From CAXBGS01 sp963975425 (GTDB taxonomy: Bacteria; Planctomycetota; Planctomycetia; Pirellulales; Pirellulaceae): a stretch of DNA of 64,000 nucleotides. The notes under the pieces were generated by a model. The model made no database searches. It was not told the DNA's origin and saw nothing but the letters and a program-made list of their open reading frames with translations. The translations under genes were made by a program, and so were the position numbers. Each line of letters starts with the position of its first letter. Positions within the stretch are counted from its first letter, which is position 1. This document shows, in pieces, positions 34,301 to 42,650 of this stretch. Location of the stretch: contig CAXBGS010000007.1 in assembly GCA_963975425.1 (NCBI GenBank), forward strand, positions 248,001 through 312,000, written 5' to 3'.

Positions 34301-34474
34301 CGGGCCGAGCGCCGGTGACGTGGTCAAAACCTGAACCTGAACATTGGTCAGGTCGGGCACTGCGTCGACGGGAAGCCGCAACATCGAATAGATGCCAGCG
34401 ACCACCAACAGCACGACGCCCAAGAGGACGACGATGCGATTGTTCAGCGAGATGTCAATAATGCGATTTATCAT
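31358..34474 (-). CDS. czcA: CzcA-like heavy-metal RND efflux pump (divalent type)
   Basis: 1038 residues, the normal length for CzcA. The N-terminus is MINRIIDISLNNRIVVLLGV. The fourth-helix signature is LDFGIIVDGAVVMVEN, the DFG form that HME-RND classification links to divalent cations (Zn, Co, Cd, Ni). Other landmarks: LTTSPALGPVEMEQFVTFPV, VPKLDEGDMAIQAVRLPSVS and GVGFIALFGIAVMNGVVLIEH. It is an inner-membrane proton antiporter working with the adaptor encoded 92 bp upstream. The last codons come from a repeat element. Confidence 0.93.
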   Translation of the reverse strand: MINRIIDISLNNRIVVLLGVVLLVVAGIYSMLRLPVDAVPDLTNVQVQVLTTSPALGPVEMEQFVTFPVETAMSGIPKVIEIRSVTRFGLSNVTVVFEEGTDIYWARQLVGERLTEARAEIPSDIGVPTMGPIATGMGEIYQFEVRAKEGYDYSLQELRTILDWNVAFQLRGVPGVIEVNTFGGELKTYEVQVDPTAMLNYGITLQQVFDALDRNNANAGGGYIQHYEEQRLIRAEGLVESLDDIGSIVLDSREDGTPILVRDIGEVQFAPLLRQGYVTRDGRGEAVVGIVMMLIGENSRVVVQDVKAEVAEIQKSLPEGVYIEAFYDRTELVQRAVDTVIENVSGGAILVIIMLFLLVGDWRAGLIVASAIPLSALFTFMAMKYFGVSANLLSLGALDFGIIVDGAVVMVENVIRQVGLAKQRNPDLQKAPLKVFREAGHEVARPILFAGAIVIIVFIPILSLQGIEGKMFGPMAFSFMSALVGALILSLTVMPVLASLFLARKFTQKDPILIRWAKRAYEPTLRLSMKHPVAIVCIATFSLAIGIFIASRFGAEFVPKLDEGDMAIQAVRLPSVSLERSIEMTTDIEQTLMDEFGEEVESVVSKTGRPEIATDPMGVEASDIFVIMKPRDEWRFDDKQELITAMSEALNKRIPGNNFSFTQPIELRVQELLSGVRSDIGISLYGDDLETLQKIGNEIAGVVSQVPGAADVQPEQTGGLPYIQVKILRDQIARYGINAGDVLDAVATIGGRDAGEVFEGQKRFPLMVRLAPNYRKDLESLKKMRIADKSGRQIPLEQLAEITVGPGIAQISRDEIRRRFLVQVNVRGRDLAGFVGEAQAAVESQVDLPPGYRVTWGGQFKNLQDAVGRLSIAVPLALFLIGSLLYLTFNSVKLALLIFLNVPIATVGGILALWIRDMPFSISAGVGFIALFGIAVMNGVVLIEHIRALRQSGNDTDDAVFTGAVDRLRPVLMTATTDALGFLPMAFSTSSGAEVQRPLATVVIGGVITSSLLTLIVLPSIYHWFEPKEEVEEMENGE

Positions 34475-34483
34475 TACTAATTG

Positions 34484-34565
34484 TCGACTGGAGATTGCAG
34501 ATTGCAGATTGAGGGTTGCAGATTGAAGTCAGCCTTTGCCAATCTGCAATCTCAAATCATCAATT
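34484..34565. repeat. Heptamer-type repeat between czcB and czcA
   Basis: GATTGCA is repeated in tandem (34493-34512 and again) and meets the reverse word CAATCTGCAATCTCAA at 34540-34556, giving an imperfect hairpin inside the operon. Confidence 0.75.
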
Positions 34566-34566
34566 C

Positions 34567-36090
34567 CTAATGTCCGTGGCCGATCTCTCCTTTCATCAGT
34601 TCTGACTTCAGAGCGAATCCACCGGACGTCACCACTTTGTCGCCGACCTTCAAACCTTCGCGAATTTCGACAACGCCATCAGATTTCGTCCCTGTGACGA
34701 TGGGAACCATACGAAACTCGGTTTCGCCTTGCTGAACGAAGACGACGGTTTTGTCCTCCACTTCCTGAATCGCCGATTCGGGCACCGCCAAAATGTTTTG
34801 AGAGTCTTCCGAGGGTATTTCAATTTCCACGAACATTCCCGGCTTCAAATGCCGATCCTCGTTTTCGGCAATCGCCTGCAGGCGGAGCGTACGGGTGTCG
34901 GGATCAAGAACGTCGCCGCGATAAAAGATTTTGGCAGTATGCGTATGCAATGAACCGTCGCTGGCCGTCGGAGCACGAAAGGTCAGCGTGTCGCCGAGCC
35001 CGGCGATCGCCGGTAGGTCCTTTTGATAGATGTCGGCTTGAACCCAAACGGTGGATAGGTCGGCGAGACGAAACATCTCGGTGTCGGTGCCAACTCGCTC
35101 GGCCAGAACCACATTCTTGGCAATGATGGTTCCCGCAAAGGGAGCGACGACTTCGTAGTGAGATAAGTGCCCGCTCTTCTCGTCAGGCTGAATGTTTTCA
35201 AGATCGTCATCGTCATAACCGAGGATGTTCAGCTTGGCTTTCGCAACGTCAACGGCTTGGCCTGCTTGCTGAACGGCCTGTTCCGCTTCGAGGGCATCCT
35301 GCGGGACGCCAAATCGCAACTGTTCCAGAACCGCGTTGAAACTGGCTTTGGCGGTATTGAGGTTGGCTCTTGCTTCGATCAACTGCTTTCCGGCGATCGC
35401 GCCAGTGTTGGCGATCGGTTCGATGCGATCGAAATCCGTTTGGGCTTGCACCAGGGTCGTATAGGCACCGAGCAACTGTTCGCGATACTTTCCGATCGGC
35501 TTATCACCAAGCGTCTTTTCAATTTCCTCCGCCGAAGCGTTCCGATCGAGTGCGTCGATCAACTGCAAAGCATTCGTCTTCACCTGTTGAGCGAAATCGT
35601 TGGCCTGTTTGGCGAACTTTTCCTGCAACCTTGCTTGGTACAATTCCAGCTTGGCTGTACCCACCTCACGGCTGTCGATGATCGCGAGCGTCTGGCCCTC
35701 ATCAACGCGGTCGCCCAAATTCACGGGGACTTCATGCGCTCGCCCTTCGGTGATGGAATAGATGTTGGCGCTACGGTCTTCGTTCAGTGTGAGCTTTCCC
35801 GTGCCCCAGGTTTGCATCGTCACTGTCTGACGGTTGACCGGCTGCACCTTCAGCTTGGACGCTTCCCACATTTCTTTTGGCAATTGGACGACCGCTTCTT
35901 CCCCGCCACCCTCATCGTGATCCCCTTCCTCATCATGACCGTGCCCGTCCTCGCCCTCGGCAGCCTCCGTGTCAGCCAGCGGTCCACTGGACCAATAAGG
36001 AACGCTAAAATAGACCGCTCCGCCGGCAAGCACCGCTGATGCGAGGCAGGCGCCAATGAGGGTTTTGTTGAAGGTTGTTTTCTGCGGCAT
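34567..36090 (-). CDS. czcB: CzcB-like periplasmic adaptor
   Basis: About 507 residues from the ATG at 36090 with GGAAGAG upstream; a TTG at 36111 is less likely. One N-terminal membrane helix (LIGACLASAVLAGGAVYFSV), a short His/Asp/Glu-rich stretch (GHGHDEEGDHDEGGGEE), then an HlyD-type adaptor: VNLGDRVDEGQTLAIIDS (lipoyl half), long alpha hairpin of about 110 residues, GHLSHYEVVAPFAGTIIAKN, LADLSTVWVQADIYQKDL, and a C-terminal MPD domain. It ends KGEIGHGH. It joins CzcA to an outer-membrane channel; the nearest TolC is at 43304. Its transcript probably starts after the terminator at 36168-36217. Confidence 0.9.
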   Translation of the reverse strand: MPQKTTFNKTLIGACLASAVLAGGAVYFSVPYWSSGPLADTEAAEGEDGHGHDEEGDHDEGGGEEAVVQLPKEMWEASKLKVQPVNRQTVTMQTWGTGKLTLNEDRSANIYSITEGRAHEVPVNLGDRVDEGQTLAIIDSREVGTAKLELYQARLQEKFAKQANDFAQQVKTNALQLIDALDRNASAEEIEKTLGDKPIGKYREQLLGAYTTLVQAQTDFDRIEPIANTGAIAGKQLIEARANLNTAKASFNAVLEQLRFGVPQDALEAEQAVQQAGQAVDVAKAKLNILGYDDDDLENIQPDEKSGHLSHYEVVAPFAGTIIAKNVVLAERVGTDTEMFRLADLSTVWVQADIYQKDLPAIAGLGDTLTFRAPTASDGSLHTHTAKIFYRGDVLDPDTRTLRLQAIAENEDRHLKPGMFVEIEIPSEDSQNILAVPESAIQEVEDKTVVFVQQGETEFRMVPIVTGTKSDGVVEIREGLKVGDKVVTSGGFALKSELMKGEIGHGH

Positions 36091-36167
36091 GGTGGCGAAC
36101 TCTTCCGGCAAATGTTGTTTTCTTGTCGATCGAAATCCTTTTCGTCGAAAATAACTTGGGGCAGTGC

Positions 36168-36217
36168 AAAAACGGTTCCCGGCCTCACGAGGCTAGTCGT
36201 ATCCGAGGCCGGGAACC
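36168..36217 (-). terminator. Intrinsic terminator between two minus-strand efflux units
   Basis: GGTTCCCGGCCTC (36174-36186) pairs perfectly with GAGGCCGGGAACC (36205-36217). In the minus direction the stem is followed at once by GTTTTTG (36168-36173 side). It ends the tolC-to-lipoprotein unit (44869 to 36262) and leaves czcB-czcA as a separate unit. Confidence 0.75.
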
Positions 36218-36261
36218 TTGCCGATCGCGGTAACACACCACGACCGACTGGGGCACACGCT

Positions 36262-36807
36262 TTAGTGTTGATGTCCTTCGTGGCTACCATGATCGTGTCC
36301 TTCATGATCATGGTCGTGCGAAATCTTGCCGGTGAACGACTTGCCGTCGATTTGCAAGATGACAACCCCCTCGGCTCCGGATTCCATCCACTGGTCCATC
36401 TCGGCCTGAGTGGAAGTGAAACGTGACGACTTTCCGGATTCGTCTTCGGCTTGTGGGTCCGCCGGTAGTTCAAACGACTTCACTTCCCCATCGTGCTTCA
36501 GGCTCACCGTCAACTTGTCCGCTTCGATTGCGACTGGCTTGGTTGCCGAACCGTCGAGCACATACATGGCGACCGCACCGGTGCCGTGTAGCATCTCGAT
36601 GTGGAAGGCTTCTTTTCCGAGTTCGACCAATTCCCCACCGTGCGGTCCATGTTCAGGATGTCCGCCCATGTCCATCATTGGTGGCATTTCGTCCATAACG
36701 ATCGGCTCGGACGATTCGGCGGGTGCGTCGTCGATTTGAATGTCATCTTTGGAACAGCCTGCAAGGGCAAAGCAAGCAAGCGTGACGGTGAGAAATCGAA
36801 TATTCAT
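36262..36807 (-). CDS. His-tailed lipoprotein with GPHGG domain
   Basis: 181 residues from the ATG at 36807, which opens a lipoprotein signal (MNIRFLTVTLACFALAGC); a longer frame to 36990 lacks sense. After the lipobox come acidic and Met-rich segments (MDEMPPMMDMGGHPEHGPHGG), a beta domain of about 90 residues (GKEAFHIEMLHGTGAVAMYV, DKLTVSLKHDGEVKSF) and an end rich in His and Asp (KISHDHDHEGHDHGSHEGHQ). The GPHGG region is shared with 9197-10576. No enzyme domain. Probably a periplasmic metal-binding partner of the RND systems on both sides; last gene before the terminator. Confidence 0.75.
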   Translation of the reverse strand: MNIRFLTVTLACFALAGCSKDDIQIDDAPAESSEPIVMDEMPPMMDMGGHPEHGPHGGELVELGKEAFHIEMLHGTGAVAMYVLDGSATKPVAIEADKLTVSLKHDGEVKSFELPADPQAEDESGKSSRFTSTQAEMDQWMESGAEGVVILQIDGKSFTGKISHDHDHEGHDHGSHEGHQH

Positions 36808-36835
36808 GTTTCTGTGTGGGGGAAGATGTGGATGG

Positions 36836-36893
36836 GACAGCAAAAATGGAACGGGGAACAGGACGAAGTTTCCTGTTCCCCATTCCCTCGATT
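36836..36893. repeat. Short hairpin repeat between small metal-protein genes
   Basis: GGGGAACAGGA and TCCTGTTCCCC are perfect inverted copies with a seven-base loop, flanked by GGAA/TTCC. It is the same style of gene-to-gene spacer as the heptamer elements. Confidence 0.6.
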
Positions 36894-36896
36894 CAC

Positions 36897-37241
36897 CTAG
36901 TGAGCGTGTTTGGTCTCGAAGCCGTACTTCTTCAACCAGCCTTCCCACTGATGGGCTTCTTTGTGGCTCTTCAGAGCCAACTTCTGCCACTTCGGGCAGC
37001 GATAGTTCACGTCGGTGTGTCCGCCGTGAGAGCCGACCTTCACTTCGCAGCGAAGCTTCTTCAGCGTCTCGACGAGTTTCTTGCTCTGATCGCCTTCAGC
37101 GTGTGTCGTCTTCCACTTTTCCAAGCGGTATTCGACGAGTTCCTGAGCGGCAGTGTTCGGCTCGGTGGCGTGAGCCAACATGCCACCCATGGCAACCGAA
37201 GCGACCAGGGCCGCGACTGCAAGTATCCGTACATTCAACAT
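36897..37241 (-). CDS. Secreted single-copy W/H-domain protein
   Basis: No known family recognised. 114 residues from the ATG at 37241 (GGAGG seven bases upstream), signal peptide MLNVRILAVAALVASVAMGG. The mature part is one 75-residue unit: EYRLEKWKTTH..., VETLKKLRCEVKVGSHGGHT, DVNYRCPKWQKLAL, HKEAHQWEGWLKKYGFETKH. The protein at 52816-53505 carries two copies of the same unit. Conserved Trp, His and the S-H-x-G-H-[TS]-D core suggest a small fold that may bind metal through His. It lies between the RND pump gene (37372) and the His-tailed lipoprotein, all in one direction. Confidence 0.75.
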   Translation of the reverse strand: MLNVRILAVAALVASVAMGGMLAHATEPNTAAQELVEYRLEKWKTTHAEGDQSKKLVETLKKLRCEVKVGSHGGHTDVNYRCPKWQKLALKSHKEAHQWEGWLKKYGFETKHAH

Positions 37242-37371
37242 TGACATTCCTCCGTGGGAGTCTTCTTCAAAACAAACGTCATCGCTTCGGCAACGCACCG
37301 AAACGGCAATCCAATTCGCTCGCCGCGATAGCGAGCACGAGGAACGATTCCCCGTGTCAGTGATTCTTTTC

Positions 37372-40300
37372 TCATGTCACAACCACCGGATCGTGAGACT
37401 TGTGGCTCGTCGCCCCCAGGTCCTTTCCAATCATCTCTTCCTGATGATCTTTGACAATTTGCTTTCCTGCCCCTTGTCCGATCGTCCAAAATAGTGCTGG
37501 GCGTACGAAGAACTCCGCCAGTGTGCTTGTAAGCAACCCGCCGACGATGACAGTCGCGATCGGGTACAAGATTTCTTTGCCGGGTTCACCGGCGGCCAGG
37601 GCCAGCGGTAGCAAGCCAATGCCCGACGTCAACGCCGTCATCAGCACGGGTGCCATCCGTTCTTGGCCCGCACGCTTGACCATCTCCCGTGTCCACGATT
37701 CCCCCTCGTGCTCGACCAAGTGGATGTAGTGGTTCAGCAGCAGGATCCCGTTACGACTGGCGATACCGCACAGCGAAATGAATCCAACCATTGCCGCGAC
37801 CGTCAGGTTTTGATCCGTAATAACCAATGCAGCGACCGCGCCGATGAAGGCGGTTGGTAGAGCCACTAACACCTGCAACGAAAAATTAACATTGCTGAAT
37901 AGCGTGTACAGAACTAGAAACATGCCCAAAAGAGCAATGCATGACAGCACCAACAACCGGCGGGAAGCGGATTGTTGGCTTTCAAACTGACCGCCGTATT
38001 CAATGAAGTAACCTGGTGGCAACTCCATCTCGGCCAACTTCTCCTTGATGTCACCAACGACGTCGACCACGCCTCGCTCAGACACGTTGGCTTGCAACAC
38101 GATTCGTCGACGGACCTGTTCCCGCTTGATCATGTTCGGCCCGCCGCTCTCGTAGATGTTGGCAACCGAATCGAGTGGGACGGTTCCACCGCTGGGCAGC
38201 GGAACCGCCAAACGTTTTAGTTTGGAGACATCTTCGCGATACGGTTCATCCATGCGGACCATCAAGTCAAAGGTCCGTTGGCCCAGCAAGACTTGGCTGA
38301 CCACGGTTCCGTTCATCGCCGTTTCGACCAACTCCATGACGTTTGCCGGACGCAACCCGTTTTGTTTGAGCGCACTGCGGTTCAATTCGATGCGCAGTTG
38401 TGGGATATTGGTTTGCTGTTCAATGACAACGTCCGCCAAGCCTTCCACGCCCGAGATTCGCTGCTTCATCTCTTCCGCCTTGTTGCGCAAGACGTCCAGG
38501 TCATCGCCGAAAAGCTTGATGCCGATTTGTGCTTTCACACCCGAGATCATGTGGCTGATCAAGTGAGCCAATGGCTGCTCGGTACTCGAGACCACACCGG
38601 GAATATCTTCCATCGTTTCGCGGATGATTTCGATCGTTTTTTCACGATCTGCATCGTCGGCGATTTCAAGGAATAGCTCCGTGACGTTGACACCTTCGGC
38701 GTGTTCGTCCAGTTCCGCACGCCCCGTTCGACGCGCGACCGACTTGACCGACTCTATTTTCATAAGCTCTTCCTGCACGATTTCGCCGATCTGATTGCTC
38801 GTTGCCAGCGACGTTCCCGGTGCCAGCAATGCGTTGACTTGAACGGCTCCTTCATTGAACGGCGGCAGGAAATCACTTTCCAACTGACTGACCGCGAAAA
38901 CGGAAAACGCCACCATGACGCCGGCGACGCCCAGAACCGGTCCTGCAAAACGAGTGCTGAAGCTGATGGCCAGCCCTGCCAAGCCTTTCAGACCCTCCAG
39001 CAATCGCCCCTCTTCGGCCTCTTCTCCGCCGAGCAATTTCTCAATAACCACCAACGCAAACCAAATCGCAGGCGTCAACACGATCGTCCACCAAAGTGGG
39101 TCACCGGGCATATCAAACGGCAGGTGCAAGATGTGAATCGCACGTGGCACCACCCAGTACATGGTGAGGGCGGCGATACCAAGGGCGAGCACGGGAACGA
39201 CGAATCGCCAAAACTTCTTGCCCGATAGCAGCAGCGACGCCAAGACAGGGGTCACGGTCAACGAAACGCCCAGCGACGCGATCAGCGATACCACGTAACC
39301 CATGGCAAGCGGAACGAATAATTTGCCTTCCATGCCTTCAAGCGCGAACAGCGGAATGAAGACGAGCACAACGATCGCCGTTCCGTAGACCACACTGCTT
39401 CGCACCTCGATGCTGGCCTCATAGACGACCCGAAGCACCGGACGAGGGTATTCCGCGTGACGGTTTTCTTTCAATCGCCGGAATATATTTTCAACGTCAA
39501 CGATTGCGTCATCGACAAGCTCACCAATCGCCACGGCCAGGCCACCCAGCGTCATGGTGTTGATCGAAAGACCAAATGCGGCAAACACGCAAGCGGTCGC
39601 GATGATCGACAACGGGATCGCGGTGAGTGTGATGAACGTCGTGCGAAAGTTCAGTAGGAACAGGAACAGAATCACGAGCACCAGCACGCCGCCATCGGCG
39701 AGAGCCTCGACCACGTTCTCAATCGCTCGGTCAATGAATGACCTTTGCGAATAGACATTGGCTAAGCGAATGTCGTCGGGAAGCGAGATTTTTAGTTCTT
39801 CGAGTGCCTCGGCGATGGCTGTATCGACCGCACGGGTGTCGCTGCCGGGTTGTTTGTTGATCGTCAAAACGACCGCTGGACCACCCTCGACCGCGCCACC
39901 ATCGACGCGCATGAACGTCGAAGAGTCGCCGCGTTTGACCTGAGGCCCCTGCACGACTTTGGCGACATCCGCAAGCGTGATGGAGCGGCCTTCACGCATC
40001 GTGATCGTGATCTCTCGCAAGTCTTCCAAACTCGTGATTCGCCCGAGACCACGAACCAGTAATTCATTCGCACCGCGTTCATCGAGATACCCACCCGTCG
40101 CATTCAAGTTGGATTCGCTGACCGCTTCGTGAACATCATCCATGTCCAACCCGAATGTGCGCAGCGCGTCAGGATCAACCAGCACTTGGTATTGCATCCG
40201 TCCGCCGCCCATCGTGAAGACTTGCGACACGCCGGGAATCGTCAGCAATCGTTGACGCACGACCCAGTCGGCGAGGGTCCGAACTTCCATCGGCTCGGTG

Positions 40301-40749
40301 ACGTCGCCTTCGCTCCACATGCCGTACATGAGAATCTGTCCCATGATCGACGAAATGGGTGCGAGTGTTGGCTTGACTCCGTCGGGCAAGTTTTCCGACG
40401 CGAGTTGCAAGCGTTCGTTGACGATTTGGCGGTCGTTGTAGATGTCGGTTTCCCAGCCGAATTCGACATAGATCACCGACAACCCGATGCCGCTGCTGCT
40501 GCGCACCGCTTCAACGCCGCTGGCACCGTTGAAGGCTGTTTCCAGTGGAAACGTGATCAACGCTTCCACTTCTTCGGGAGCCATCCCCGGCGCTTCGGTC
40601 ATGACGACAACGCGCGGGCGGTTCAAGTTGGGAAAGACGTCAATCGGCAACTTCGTCGTCTGCCAAGCGCCAACACCAAGCATGATGGCAGCCAGCGCCA
40701 ACACGATGAGGCGATTGTTGAGCGAGAATTGGATTATTTTATCGAGCAT
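37372..40749 (-). CDS. CusA/CzcA-family heavy-metal RND efflux pump (third)
   Basis: 1125 residues from the ATG at 40749 (MLDKIIQFSLNNRLIVL); upstream codons only translate repeat DNA. Full RND layout: VVVMTEAPGMAPEEVEALITFPLET, SFIDRAIENVVEALADGGVLVLVI, second half from SQLESDFLPPFNEGAVQ. The fourth-helix signature is LAVAIGELVDDAIVDVEN, neither the DFG form of divalent pumps nor the MVD form of Cu/Ag pumps, so substrate is open. An insertion of about 90 residues follows helix 6 with extra helices and an acidic GGEEAEEGRLLEG. It works with the adaptor at 40869 and probably the TolC at 43304. Confidence 0.9.
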   Translation of the reverse strand: MLDKIIQFSLNNRLIVLALAAIMLGVGAWQTTKLPIDVFPNLNRPRVVVMTEAPGMAPEEVEALITFPLETAFNGASGVEAVRSSSGIGLSVIYVEFGWETDIYNDRQIVNERLQLASENLPDGVKPTLAPISSIMGQILMYGMWSEGDVTEPMEVRTLADWVVRQRLLTIPGVSQVFTMGGGRMQYQVLVDPDALRTFGLDMDDVHEAVSESNLNATGGYLDERGANELLVRGLGRITSLEDLREITITMREGRSITLADVAKVVQGPQVKRGDSSTFMRVDGGAVEGGPAVVLTINKQPGSDTRAVDTAIAEALEELKISLPDDIRLANVYSQRSFIDRAIENVVEALADGGVLVLVILFLFLLNFRTTFITLTAIPLSIIATACVFAAFGLSINTMTLGGLAVAIGELVDDAIVDVENIFRRLKENRHAEYPRPVLRVVYEASIEVRSSVVYGTAIVVLVFIPLFALEGMEGKLFVPLAMGYVVSLIASLGVSLTVTPVLASLLLSGKKFWRFVVPVLALGIAALTMYWVVPRAIHILHLPFDMPGDPLWWTIVLTPAIWFALVVIEKLLGGEEAEEGRLLEGLKGLAGLAISFSTRFAGPVLGVAGVMVAFSVFAVSQLESDFLPPFNEGAVQVNALLAPGTSLATSNQIGEIVQEELMKIESVKSVARRTGRAELDEHAEGVNVTELFLEIADDADREKTIEIIRETMEDIPGVVSSTEQPLAHLISHMISGVKAQIGIKLFGDDLDVLRNKAEEMKQRISGVEGLADVVIEQQTNIPQLRIELNRSALKQNGLRPANVMELVETAMNGTVVSQVLLGQRTFDLMVRMDEPYREDVSKLKRLAVPLPSGGTVPLDSVANIYESGGPNMIKREQVRRRIVLQANVSERGVVDVVGDIKEKLAEMELPPGYFIEYGGQFESQQSASRRLLVLSCIALLGMFLVLYTLFSNVNFSLQVLVALPTAFIGAVAALVITDQNLTVAAMVGFISLCGIASRNGILLLNHYIHLVEHEGESWTREMVKRAGQERMAPVLMTALTSGIGLLPLALAAGEPGKEILYPIATVIVGGLLTSTLAEFFVRPALFWTIGQGAGKQIVKDHQEEMIGKDLGATSHKSHDPVVVT

Positions 40750-40774
40750 GATTTGTTCGCGAGTCGATTCCGTT

Positions 40775-40868
40775 GTGTGAAAGACGGGGAGACATGGAGA
40801 CCGGCGGGGAGACATGGAGAGACGGGGACATTTATCTCCCCTTCTCCCTGACTCCCCTTCTCCGTGTC
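40775..40868. repeat. Heptamer-type repeat between adaptor and pump genes
   Basis: GGGGAGACATGGAGA occurs twice (from about 40787 and 40808), followed by CTCCCCTTCTCC units on the other arm. It makes an imperfect hairpin inside the operon and replaces ordinary spacer DNA. Confidence 0.75.
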
Positions 40869-42410
40869 TCAATGATTGTGTCCAGCGTGTGGGTCGATCG
40901 CACCGCCGGACTTATTCTTCAGCGCCATCTGCAATTGATGCGCACCGCTGACGGCGATGGATTGGCCAGGCCAAACTTGACCATCGTTCTTGATGGCGAC
41001 GTTGATGGAGTCGGCCGCCAATACTTGAACCGCCACTCGATCGAAATGATCATTGTTTTCTACGAACACGAAGCGTTCGGGGCCTTCTTCCGCTACGGCA
41101 TCCTTAGGAACAACGATTGCATTATCGAACCCTGCAATCGGCACTCGAAGCTGTAGTCGCTGACCTGGCTTGTAACGCCAGCTCACGAATTGCTGGCCTT
41201 CGATTTGCTCCGTTCGCTCGACTTCGTTTGTCAACGAGACAAAGAATGGCAACGACCGGGTCTCGCGATTCACTTCATTTCCGATGTAGACGATTTTCAA
41301 ATCTTCGACGATGCGTGGCGGTCCTTGCTGCGTCTCGAAAACTGCCTGCAGCGGTGCTCCCGAGTTCGCCGCTTGCTGCAAAGCCTCTCCGTCTCTTTGG
41401 TAGGCTTCGCCTTCAATCAGAATCTGGCTGTAATCGGACAGTTGCCCCAAATGCTGACCCGCCTGCACTGATTCTCCGCGACTTGCTTCCAACTTTGTGA
41501 CCAGAAACTCGGCTTCGATATGTTCCGGATGGATCGGCGGTGGCTGCATAGATGCAAAACGCATACTGCCAACGCTTGCCGCGGTCAGACCTTCACTCGG
41601 TCCGTGAAGCGAATCGTGGTGCAGTGAACGATCGGCGTGCAGCGTCGGAGCGTAAATCGTGACTTCACGGATCAGCTCGCGTCGCTGTTCGATGCGGTCG
41701 ATTTGTTCGGCGGTCAGCCCGTGCAGCAGCATGGACTGTTTGGCCGCCATTAATCCAGCGTTCAATTTATCCCGCTCGTACTCACGCGCCAGTTTAGTTT
41801 TTCCCGCGATTGCTCCCGTGCCGGAGATCGAAGCCAGTCGCTGAATCTCGCGTTTCTCGACGTCGAGTTCTCCGAGCGAGGTCAAGAACTTTTCTTGGGT
41901 TTCGACGAGGTCCTGGTGGGTGAGTCGCAAGGTGAACAGCGGGCGACCGCTTTGAATCAATTCCCCCCGCGAGATCTTGATCGCATTGATCACGCCCGTC
42001 AGCGGCGACGTTATCGCCACATGCGTCCGCCCTGGCCAATCCGCAACCGAAGCCGGAACGTCGATGTACTCGTTGAACCGACCGACGGAGACCGTTTGGG
42101 TAGTCAACTTCAAATTGGCTCGTGCTTGGGCACTCAGCTCAATGGAATTCGATTCGTCGTGGCCCTCGTGATCGTGACCCGCGTGATCGTCATGGCCACC
42201 ATCACCGTGATCGTGCCCCGAGTGGTCGTCGTGACCGCCATCGCTATGGTCGTGACCCTCATGGCCAGCCTCTTCAGCGGCGGCCACGAGCCCGAGCTTC
42301 TGTGGGTAGTCGGTGAAGGCAAATCCGCCAATAACGATGGCAACAAGGATCGCGGCAATCGTCAAGACTGGACCAGCAAGCCTCGCAAAAAACGCCTTGA
42401 GTTTTGACAT
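40869..42410 (-). CDS. CusB/CzcB-family periplasmic adaptor, very His-rich
   Basis: About 513 residues from the ATG at 42410 (GGAAG five bases before). Membrane helix VLTIAAILVAIVIGGFAF, then a string of HDH/GHDHxDGGHDD units over about 45 residues, a possible metal sponge at the mouth of the pump. HlyD-type core: VPASVADWPGRTHVAITSPL, ISRGELIQSGRPLFTLRLTH, long alpha hairpin, VTKLEASRGESVQAGQHLGQ, a beta-barrel part, and IVVPKDAVAEEGPERFVFVE. It ends AIDPHAGHNH. Encoded 119 bp before its RND pump, with a repeat element in the gap. Confidence 0.9.
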   Translation of the reverse strand: MSKLKAFFARLAGPVLTIAAILVAIVIGGFAFTDYPQKLGLVAAAEEAGHEGHDHSDGGHDDHSGHDHGDGGHDDHAGHDHEGHDESNSIELSAQARANLKLTTQTVSVGRFNEYIDVPASVADWPGRTHVAITSPLTGVINAIKISRGELIQSGRPLFTLRLTHQDLVETQEKFLTSLGELDVEKREIQRLASISGTGAIAGKTKLAREYERDKLNAGLMAAKQSMLLHGLTAEQIDRIEQRRELIREVTIYAPTLHADRSLHHDSLHGPSEGLTAASVGSMRFASMQPPPIHPEHIEAEFLVTKLEASRGESVQAGQHLGQLSDYSQILIEGEAYQRDGEALQQAANSGAPLQAVFETQQGPPRIVEDLKIVYIGNEVNRETRSLPFFVSLTNEVERTEQIEGQQFVSWRYKPGQRLQLRVPIAGFDNAIVVPKDAVAEEGPERFVFVENNDHFDRVAVQVLAADSINVAIKNDGQVWPGQSIAVSGAHQLQMALKNKSGGAIDPHAGHNH

Positions 42411-42650
42411 ATTTACTTCCAGGAAAAAGGAGCAGGGAACGGTGGAATGCGAATGAATACGCGTAGCGGCCCACACGACATTCACTTCAATGACTGCATG
42501 TCCAAACCAGCACAGCGAGAAACTGCGAAGGAGGAACGCGACGATTGCGGAAGAGCTGAAGAACAGAAGCGGACATGACTGCAAACCAGGACAGAAAGAA
42601 TCTGCCGAAATCTGCTGCTAACCCGACGCTTCAGCCAGAAAGGCGATCAG

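Noticed and set aside
33473..34318. 281-codon plus-strand open frame opposite czcA
   Set aside because: Antisense to a conserved pump gene; no ribosome site or domain.
35167..36039. 290-codon plus-strand open frame opposite czcB
   Set aside because: Shadow of the adaptor gene; no signal, no motif.
40129..40851. 240-codon plus-strand open frame opposite the third RND pump
   Set aside because: Shadow frame that also runs into repeat DNA.
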